64,000 nucleotides of DNA, from NCBI RefSeq assembly GCF_029502005.1, contig NZ_JAMQOT010000010.1, forward strand, positions 1 to 64,000, given 5' to 3'. The notes beneath the pieces are model-generated. The model was not told where the DNA came from. It made no database searches and saw only the letters and a list, made by a program, of their open reading frames with translations. The DNA is from Natrinema salsiterrestre (GTDB lineage: Archaea > Halobacteriota > Halobacteria > Halobacteriales > Natrialbaceae). Positions within the stretch are counted from its first letter, which is position 1. The number at the start of each line of letters is the position of its first letter. Positions 57,642-64,000 of the stretch are shown piece after piece. The position numbers and the translations under genes are program-made.

Positions 57642-60077
57642 ATGAGCAACACCACCCCATCACTCGACACGGTCCTGAACACTGACACACTCGAAGACAC
57701 GTTCCCCGAGTATGAAGGCCAGCTGGTCGACACGATTACAGACCCACCGAGGGAGGCAGACAGGGTCTCGGCCACCGACGTACTCCCCGATACACTCGCC
57801 GAGCCACTCGAACACGACCTCTACAGCCATCAGGCGGCAGCAATTCAGGAGTTACAGGCCGGAAACAACGTCACCGTCTCGACGTCGACGTCTTCCGGGA
57901 AGACATGGATTTACACGCTGTACTTCTGCCTTCGGAAACTGCAGAACCCGGACGCCCGTGCACTCTTCCTATACCCGACGAAAGCACTGAGCGCAGATCA
58001 AGAACGCGCGATCAACGACCTATTCAACAAACTCGGCATTGATGCCTTCGCCGAAACGTACGACGGCGACACTAAAGACGACCGGAAGAAACTCATCAGG
58101 GACCGCGTCGATGTCGTCATCTCGAACTTTGCCGGGATGAACCAGTATCTGGAGTCCCATATGAAATGGCGAGATGTCTTCCAGAACTGCGAACTCGTCG
58201 CCGTTGATGAGTGCCACACGTACACTGGCGTTCACGGAATGCACGTTGCGTGGGTCATCCGTCGACTCCGACGGCTACTCGACCACTACGGCTCCGACCC
58301 GCAGTTCGTCTGCTCAACAGCCACCATCGGGAACCCCCGCGAGCACTCTGAACTCCTGACCGGGACTGACTTCCAAGTCATCGACGATGACGGCAGTCCG
58401 CATGGCCGCCGCGAAATCGCGTTCTGGGAACCACCACTTCAAGAAACAGACGGGCCCGTCGACGAACTTGGCGAAGACGAAATCCTCCCATCGATGCGAC
58501 GGAACGCCGACGATGAAGCCGCAGGTGCCCTCGTTCACCTCGCAAAAAACGACGTCCAGACGCTGATGTTCACCGACTCACGGCAAGGCACAGAAATCGG
58601 CGTCAAACGCGCGATCGAAGCCGCCCGAAACCATCCAGAAAGCAGCTACGTCGACATCGACCCGTACCACGCAGGGCTCAGTAAACGGAAACGCCGTGCC
58701 GTCGAGAACAAGCTGAGCAGCAGCGATCTCGACGGCGTCATCTCGACGAGCGCCTTAGAACTTGGGATCGACATCGGATCGATGGACGCCACTGTACTCG
58801 CAGGCTACCCCGGCACCCGGCAATCCTTCTGGCAACGGATCGGCCGCGCCGGCCGCGGAACCACAGACTCCCTGTCTGTATACGTCCCGCAATCCGACGC
58901 CATCGACCAGTATATCCTGGACAACCCAGAGTACGTCCTCGAAGAAAACGTGGAGGACGCCGTCGTCGATCTCTCAAACAATCCAGTCTATGCCAAGCAT
59001 GTCCTCTGCGCTGCGTCTGAACGCCCGCTCACGGAGGCCGACGCGGAATGGTTCGGGTTAGAAGACCGACTCGCACGCGCCATCGACATGTGGCAGGCAG
59101 CAGGACAGATGGTGGGTGATCTGGACCGTGGGGCGCAGTACAACGGGTCCGCCCGCCCGCAAAGCGACATCTCGATGTACGCCACTACAGACGAACAGTA
59201 CAAAGTCCGGCAGGAAGACGGCGACATCGACATGGAACCCCTCGATAAAGAACGCGTCTACCGGGAGTTCTACCCTGGAGCGTTGGTCCTCCACGATGGC
59301 GACCAGTACGAGGTTCAAGAGGTGGTAGAAGACCGTATCCACCCGTACGTCACCGTTGAAGAATCACACTCTTCAAACTATACGCAAGCAATTCACGACA
59401 AGCAAATCACTGACTTAGAGATCGACCGCTCGTACGACCTCGGCAACGGGTACCAGCTCTGTGCCGGCATGGGGACCGTTCACATCAATTACAGCGCCTA
59501 TAACGTCCTCAACATCCACACCGGCGAAGTCGTTGAACCGCTCGTCCCCATCGACTTGGATCCCATCTACCTCCGAACACAACTCATGTGGATCGCCTTC
59601 CCAGACCAAGCAATCAATCAGACGCTCCAAGAGATCCCATCGATTTCATACCTGCAGCCAGACGAGGGGTCCGAGTTCGCATCGATGGGAGAAGAAGAAT
59701 ACACGATCACCGGTGGTCTTCACGGCGGCGAGCACGGCATGATCAAAATGGCTCCGCTAGAGCTCCGGTTGGACAACAGCGACATGGGCGGGTTATCCAC
59801 CCTATACCATTCAGAAGTCGGTAGCGCGGTCTGGTTCATCCACGATGCCGTCGAAGGTGGAATTGGATTCGCCCACAGTATCTACGAGAATTTTGAAGCA
59901 GTAGCCCAGCGCACTCTTGAACGGATCGATGACTGTGACTGCGGGCGTGACGTTGGCTGCCCCGCATGCCTGATGAGCAGTCAATGCGGGAATCAAAACG
60001 AACCACTCCACCGTCCAGCCGCGGTGAGTCTTCTCGGAAAAGCGATCAATCAAGTCGAGACAACCACATCTGACTGA
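57642..60077 (+). CDS. YprA/MrfA-like superfamily 2 helicase
   Basis: An 811-residue helicase. Motif I is STSSGKTW (K87), motif II DECH (D189), motif III STATIGN near 222, motif VI QRIGRAGRG near 405. The C-terminal domain has CDCGRDVGCPACLMSSQCG (about 763-785), the four-Cys MrfA zinc-binding (DUF1998-like) module. It unwinds DNA and in Bacillus acts with YprB. The gene starts 3 nt after the exonuclease stop, so they are made together. Length is close to that of the family (about 750). The C-terminal part includes EEYTITGGLHGGEHG, the part linked to metal binding in the family. Confidence 0.82.
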   Translation: MSNTTPSLDTVLNTDTLEDTFPEYEGQLVDTITDPPREADRVSATDVLPDTLAEPLEHDLYSHQAAAIQELQAGNNVTVSTSTSSGKTWIYTLYFCLRKLQNPDARALFLYPTKALSADQERAINDLFNKLGIDAFAETYDGDTKDDRKKLIRDRVDVVISNFAGMNQYLESHMKWRDVFQNCELVAVDECHTYTGVHGMHVAWVIRRLRRLLDHYGSDPQFVCSTATIGNPREHSELLTGTDFQVIDDDGSPHGRREIAFWEPPLQETDGPVDELGEDEILPSMRRNADDEAAGALVHLAKNDVQTLMFTDSRQGTEIGVKRAIEAARNHPESSYVDIDPYHAGLSKRKRRAVENKLSSSDLDGVISTSALELGIDIGSMDATVLAGYPGTRQSFWQRIGRAGRGTTDSLSVYVPQSDAIDQYILDNPEYVLEENVEDAVVDLSNNPVYAKHVLCAASERPLTEADAEWFGLEDRLARAIDMWQAAGQMVGDLDRGAQYNGSARPQSDISMYATTDEQYKVRQEDGDIDMEPLDKERVYREFYPGALVLHDGDQYEVQEVVEDRIHPYVTVEESHSSNYTQAIHDKQITDLEIDRSYDLGNGYQLCAGMGTVHINYSAYNVLNIHTGEVVEPLVPIDLDPIYLRTQLMWIAFPDQAINQTLQEIPSISYLQPDEGSEFASMGEEEYTITGGLHGGEHGMIKMAPLELRLDNSDMGGLSTLYHSEVGSAVWFIHDAVEGGIGFAHSIYENFEAVAQRTLERIDDCDCGRDVGCPACLMSSQCGNQNEPLHRPAAVSLLGKAINQVETTTSD

Positions 60078-60542
60078 GTTTACCACCCCCGACTGGATTT
60101 CTCCGGCGGCACTGTCTAATTAAGCCAGTTTGAGAAGCGAGCAGTTCGTAGATTTAGTGTCTTGCTCGATCCAGAACTTCTCAAAGAAACGTTGAGCACG
60201 GCGAATGTTGAATTTTGGGGACGTGATCGGACGGCAGCGCCCTGACGAGCGTTGCCGTCTGGCTCCACGCGACCGGCTGTTCGCTTCGAAAAATGAAAGA
60301 AATTCTCCGATTATTCGGCGTAAAACGCTCACCCAAGCAATCTGTCAGTGGGTTCATCCCGTCTCTGATAACGTTGGCGAGAGTCAGCAGACGAGAGAAA
60401 GCCCAGCGTTGGTACGACTGACTGTGGGTATGATGCCCCTCACGCATCGTCTACGGCGCCGAGCGGTGAGTGGGTGAGTGCTGGGCGCTGTTCTTCGGCC
60501 GGGCACGAGGTGGTGGCCCGGTACGGCCGGGTTAGTCAACCA
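60078..60542. other. Intergenic region, no clear gene
   Basis: Open frames on both strands are Arg/Ser-rich and lack promoters. The minus frame ending at 60120 (PKFNIRRAQRFFEKFWIEQ) could be a remnant but is not assignable. The GC-rich end at 60470-60530 precedes the zinc-ribbon gene. Confidence 0.35.
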
Positions 60543-60962
60543 ATGGGTCTCGAAGTACTTGACCGACACAGTGAGGCACTGTTCGAGCTCCTCTGCTGCC
60601 CCGTCTGCGGACAGGAGGTGTTCACCCACATTCCCTTCGAGGGGGTGTTCTGCAAGAACTGCAACACCCAGGTCGAACTCCAAAAGTCCCGAGAGACACG
60701 CGGCTACGAGGTGGCTGTGCTCGCCTGCTTCGATACCGACACGACCCGGAACCTCCACGTCGACGAGAAACTGCGCCGCGACCTGCCTGAATGGGTCTGC
60801 GCGCGTGAAGATCCTGGGCGCACCGGGCGCCTACGAGGTCGACTGGTGGAGTCCGGAGTCGGATGGGGCTGGGAACCTGTGGAGCGTGGAGAGTTCGACT
60901 CGTCGATGATTGCCCGACCGGGCACGTTGTACCGAGCCGGGGAGTGGCCGACGCGGCCGTAG
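60543..60962 (+). pseudogene. Zinc-ribbon protein gene with compensating frameshifts
   Basis: A haloarchaeal zinc-ribbon protein (MGLEVLDRHSEALFELLCCPVCGQEVF, CKNCNTQVELQ) intact to about residue 80 (EKLRRDLPE). The family's following segment, GSARVKILGAPGAYEVDWW, is present but in the +1 frame (60798-60870), while GWEPVERGEFD returns in the original frame. Two opposite indels therefore leave the middle garbled (WVCAREDPGRTGRLRG). The product may still be made with a scrambled loop. Its 3' end overlaps the convergent gene. Confidence 0.55.
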
Positions 60963-61115
60963 CTCGAGTACGTCGACCGACTCGCGAGCTGCGAGCAGCT
61001 GCCGCCAGTAGGCGAACGTCGTCTGGTAGTAAGCGCCGTCGTCGACTGGATAGACGAGCGTTTCGAAGTCCTCGCCGACGACCCGTGGCCCCATTCGGAT
61101 CTGCTCGCACTCCAA
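60831..61115 (-). CDS. Convergent hypothetical protein, possibly truncated
   Basis: A 94-residue frame starting MECEQIRMGPRVVGEDFETLVYPVDDGAYYQTTFAYWRQLLAARESVDVLELRPRRPLPG. The first 60 residues have the acidic character of a real protein. The last 30 are Arg/Ser-rich and antisense to the zinc-ribbon gene, so the original 3' end seems replaced. No family recognised. Confidence 0.45.
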   Translation of the reverse strand: MECEQIRMGPRVVGEDFETLVYPVDDGAYYQTTFAYWRQLLAARESVDVLELRPRRPLPGSVQRARSGNHRRVELSTLHRFPAPSDSGLHQSTS

Positions 61116-61209
61116 GTGGGGGTCAGCGACCGTCGCAATTGGCGGTACTGAACATGTTCTCGCTCCGGTTCAGACTGGACACTCTCGGAGTCGGGGGAAG
61201 GTTCACAGC

Positions 61210-61461
61210 TTGGCTTACGAGGTGGATTCAGCAGATACCTCCGCTGGCGAATGGGCAAATATCGAAAAGGCATGGCTGGAAACCGGATTACAGAGCACTT
61301 CAGTTATCTTCAAGCTCGTTCCAACCCCGAGCGGGGAGCTCGCTCTTTCGTTGGAAAAGTATAAGGAAAACCGCGACGCCGGCGAGTTTATTACCGGCTC
61401 TACCGAGTTCGAGCGTAATCTCAAAGAGAACCTCCACGAACTCGCTAACCTTCTGGGTTGA
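61210..61461 (+). CDS. Small hypothetical protein upstream of GmrSD
   Basis: An 83-residue protein (WANIEKAWLETGLQSTSVIFKLVPTPSGELALSLEKYKENRDAGEF, then NLKENLHELANLLG). The only start is TTG 61210, rare in haloarchaea, so the true 5' end may be missing. It lies 63 nt before the DUF262 gene and may be its small partner. Function unknown. Confidence 0.5.
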   Translation: MAYEVDSADTSAGEWANIEKAWLETGLQSTSVIFKLVPTPSGELALSLEKYKENRDAGEFITGSTEFERNLKENLHELANLLG

Positions 61462-61524
61462 CCTGACTCGGCCCGGAAACCCGCCCACAACGGTAAATGG
61501 AAGGACTACAAACAGCAGTCAATA

Positions 61525-63966
61525 ATGTCGGACGAGGCTGACGATTTGTATGATAAATACATCGACTACGATGGCAGAGATCTCGATACCAGGAATGTCG
61601 GTGATGGGAAAGTAGTTCGGCCGATTACGGCCGAGAACTTCGAGATGGAGAAACGGACTCTAGGGGAAGTTCTCACCGATCAGAAGTTCAACGTACCAGA
61701 GTACCAGCGACTGTACTCGTGGAAGAACATCCACCACGAACAGTATTGGTCGGACATCGAGCAGTTCGTTACTGCCGACCTGGTCGCTGACCGACGCGAG
61801 GTGTCTGACGTGTTCTTCAGCTCGATGTACTTCGCGGTCAACGACGACAAACAGGTGTACGAGGTCATCGACGGCCAACAGCGGCTGACGACGACACACC
61901 TGCTGTTGCGCGTCCTTATGGAGCACCTCGAGGACGTTGATCCAGCTTCTATCGAGGACGATACCCTCGCGGAGTTCCGGGACTATGGGATCGGGCGAAT
62001 CACCGATATCCTCTATGTGGAGGAATCATTCGGGAAACGTGAGCCCCGACTCACGCTGAACAAACACGACGCTGAATTTTTCAAAGCCCTCATGATGGGG
62101 CCGTCCGCCCAGGTGGACTACCTCAAAAATGAAGCGGACTTCAGCATTCACGGGAACAACAGCGACGCGGTGCAAGTCTCGGAATGTCTGGACCGGTTCG
62201 GCATCACGGACGATGAACTCGCAGACTTAGATACGGACTCTCTCTCAATGGGGGCGTTCTTCAAACTATACCGGTCACATCGGCGGTTGTTGAACGCTTA
62301 CGAGTTCTACGACAAGAAGATCAGCGACGTCATCGCCGACGCCGAGACGCCGGACGAGACGGTGCGAGCGCTTGTGAACATCCTCAATTACGTCTACAAC
62401 TCCTACCATGTCGGGGAGTACCTGATTCGAGAGGCGGAATCGGACTTCCGGATGCAGATTTTCGAGATTTTAAATGACCGTGGCGTCGATCTGACGAAAA
62501 TCGACCGTATCAGGGCCGCAGTCGTGAACGCCTTCTTCGATACCGACGTGAAAGACGAGTACGTCGACAAGTGGGAAGACATCGTAGTAGCGTTTGCAAC
62601 CGATGGTAATGCCATCGACGACTACCTCTCGATCTATCTGAGTATCGTCGACGATGGCATCGACAGGATTGGTGATGCGAGCGCTGAACTGACCAACGCC
62701 TTCGACACGCGGAACATCGACTCGGATGTCGTCCCGCGCCTCCGGAATCTCGATGAAGCGAAGGCCTTCCTCGACTACGCGCACGACCTCGTCGACTACT
62801 ATCAAGATATCACAACCACGGAGCTCGCCGCTGAGGACCTTGAGTTAGCCAGTCACCGAGAGCAGTGTCGGGAAATCCTTGTTCGCCTCAATAACCAACA
62901 GATGGACCAGTGGCGGCCGTTCGTCTTGGCGCTCTACTATCACACCAATCCTGAATCGGAACGTGATGCAGCACAGTTCTATCGCGTATTAGAGACCATC
63001 GAGAAACTCAACCTGCGCCGCCTCCTCATTTCTGAACGACCGAGTATTTTCCGCGAGGTGTTCATCGAGGCCGTCGAAGAGTTCAACCTCGCACCAACCG
63101 CGGATGGGACTCCAGACAGTGTGTACGAGGCCTCTCGAGAGTATCTCATCACCGAGATGCGTTCCTCTACGCCGACGCTGTTCGGCGACCGGTTCATCGA
63201 TACGGTCGTTCAGACGCAGTCCTGGAGTACTGGAACGGCGCGACTGCTCTTCGGAAAGATCGCCCAGGATTACTTCGACGACGGTAGTCGTGCCGTCGAG
63301 CGAGACCTGAATATGGGGAACATCCATCTCGAACACGTCCTACCGCAGACTCCCGTCAGCGACCCAGAAGACCCTACGTGGCTTCGCGAGTTTTTCAAAC
63401 TCGATTCGGAGCCGGATATCGAGATTGCGTCAGAGATCGAGCGCTATATCGAGCTGGTGCAGCGCTCGGATCTCGATGAAGAGGAGGAGCGACTGAAAGA
63501 CAACATCTCGGAGTTCATCACGCAGGGGTTCATCGACGATATCGGGAACTTCCTCTTGCTCCGCGATACCGATAATATCGGAGCGAGCAACCGACCACTC
63601 GCCGAGAAGATGACGCAGTACTACTCCGAGATCGACGGGTTCGCGAGTATCTACCCCAATCGGTATTTCACGGCCGAATATGGCAACGTCGATCGCGAAT
63701 TCCTCGACAAACTCCGTGAGCAGCACGATGGCGGTGATGTTTCGAATATGGACGCCGATGTAGTGGCGTATTTCAATTCCTTCTGGACTTATGAGACCCT
63801 GCAGGATCGACGAATCGAGCTCCTGCTGGATATTCTGACGACGCTAGGGTTCGATTCGTTTGAAAACGAATTCGGGATTGAATTCGACCAAGATGAGGTA
63901 CGCCAAGAAATTCGAGAGAAGACTGACCAAGAGTTCGAGAAACGTCTGTCCGTCCGGTCGCTTTGA
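61525..63966 (+). CDS. GmrSD-type DUF262/DUF1524 restriction protein
   Basis: An 813-residue single-chain type IV-like restriction protein. The N-terminal DUF262 domain (ParB-like nucleotidase) has YQRLYSWKNIHHEQYWSDI near residue 55 and the DGQQRLTTTHLL motif (D116). The C-terminal DUF1524 HNH nuclease has LEHVLPQTP (H604) and the later NxxLLRDTDNIGASN (about 675). GmrSD proteins cut DNA with modified cytosines, such as glucosylated phage DNA, using NTPs. The frame is intact. It stands next to the MrfAB-like operon, in a defence island. Confidence 0.87.
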   Translation: MSDEADDLYDKYIDYDGRDLDTRNVGDGKVVRPITAENFEMEKRTLGEVLTDQKFNVPEYQRLYSWKNIHHEQYWSDIEQFVTADLVADRREVSDVFFSSMYFAVNDDKQVYEVIDGQQRLTTTHLLLRVLMEHLEDVDPASIEDDTLAEFRDYGIGRITDILYVEESFGKREPRLTLNKHDAEFFKALMMGPSAQVDYLKNEADFSIHGNNSDAVQVSECLDRFGITDDELADLDTDSLSMGAFFKLYRSHRRLLNAYEFYDKKISDVIADAETPDETVRALVNILNYVYNSYHVGEYLIREAESDFRMQIFEILNDRGVDLTKIDRIRAAVVNAFFDTDVKDEYVDKWEDIVVAFATDGNAIDDYLSIYLSIVDDGIDRIGDASAELTNAFDTRNIDSDVVPRLRNLDEAKAFLDYAHDLVDYYQDITTTELAAEDLELASHREQCREILVRLNNQQMDQWRPFVLALYYHTNPESERDAAQFYRVLETIEKLNLRRLLISERPSIFREVFIEAVEEFNLAPTADGTPDSVYEASREYLITEMRSSTPTLFGDRFIDTVVQTQSWSTGTARLLFGKIAQDYFDDGSRAVERDLNMGNIHLEHVLPQTPVSDPEDPTWLREFFKLDSEPDIEIASEIERYIELVQRSDLDEEEERLKDNISEFITQGFIDDIGNFLLLRDTDNIGASNRPLAEKMTQYYSEIDGFASIYPNRYFTAEYGNVDREFLDKLREQHDGGDVSNMDADVVAYFNSFWTYETLQDRRIELLLDILTTLGFDSFENEFGIEFDQDEVRQEIREKTDQEFEKRLSVRSL

Positions 63967-64000
63967 CCCCTTTGAGAAGTCGGCTTTGCGAGCACCTGTA

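Noticed and set aside
60878-61200. Plus-strand continuation of the long frame 60863-61525
   Set aside because: Its Arg-rich composition and position opposite the 60831-61115 frame mark it as a shadow.
1-64000. CRISPR array
   Set aside because: No regularly spaced direct repeats of 24-40 nt were seen; the Cas4-like gene at 55258 has no cas1, cas2 or array near it.

Overview
The window is haloarchaeal accessory DNA, either a megaplasmid or a large integrated element. The evidence is the very acidic proteins, archaeal TATA boxes about 25 nt upstream of start codons (leaderless transcripts), ATGA/GTGA gene overlaps, and families typical of Halobacteria (HalOD1 output domains, DUF7344-type regulators, PhiH1-like repressor, TFB, PAS/GAF kinases). 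I see no rRNA, tRNA, CRISPR array or core metabolic gene. Many truncated genes, in-frame stops and duplicated intergenic segments show repeated recombination.

Layout. 1-7.8 kb: the 3' end of a transposase abuts a beheaded CBASS cyclase (CD-NTase) followed by an apparently intact Cap15-type effector; then small genes, a tyrosine integrase coupled to a PD-(D/E)XK-like protein, zinc-ribbon proteins, helix-hairpin-helix remnants, and HalOD1 and DUF7344 signalling proteins. 8-16.7 kb: hypotheticals, a GAF histidine kinase, a 1063-residue receiver/GAF/PAS histidine kinase, a small winged-helix regulator and a polytopic membrane protein. 16.9-30.9 kb: one long plus-strand operon for a conjugation-type DNA transfer apparatus (small leader protein, VirB2-like protein, large secreted protein, Tat lipoprotein, VirB6-like protein, VirB4 N-terminal-like protein, VirB4 ATPase, VirD4/TraD-like ATPase). 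It ends in a two-subunit archaeal primase (PriS-like and PriL-like). No relaxase is visible.

31-46.8 kb: plasmid cargo. It holds a winged-helix/TumE-like toxin-antitoxin candidate, PAS kinases, PadR, SWIM-finger, response-regulator, SPW and HalOD1 proteins, an RHH-PIN toxin-antitoxin pair with an operator-like inverted repeat, and a PhiH1-like repressor with its own palindrome. 47-55 kb: a Tat-exported protein, a replication-protein-A-like OB-fold gene behind a chain of hairpins, a minus-strand three-gene operon (membrane protein, SMC/Rad50-like ATPase with zinc ribbon, winged-helix-like protein), then a TFB gene and its neighbour carrying three in-frame stop codons in total.

55-64 kb: a Cas4-like protein, a YprB/MrfB-like exonuclease and a YprA/MrfA-like helicase in one operon, then broken zinc-ribbon genes and a GmrSD-type DUF262/DUF1524 restriction protein. 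Together with the CBASS remnant and the SMC operon this forms a defence/repair island on transferable DNA.

Three short DNA elements recur across the window and are not explained by the genes: a small GC-rich hairpin after a T-rich tract upstream of accessory genes (seven copies); a TTAACCAAC...GTTGGTTAA palindrome (three copies); and a leader with a covarying hairpin in front of a small-protein family (three leaders, four family members). The strongest candidates for an undescribed system are the SMC operon at 49973-52663 and the Cas4-like/MrfB/MrfA operon at 55258-60077.
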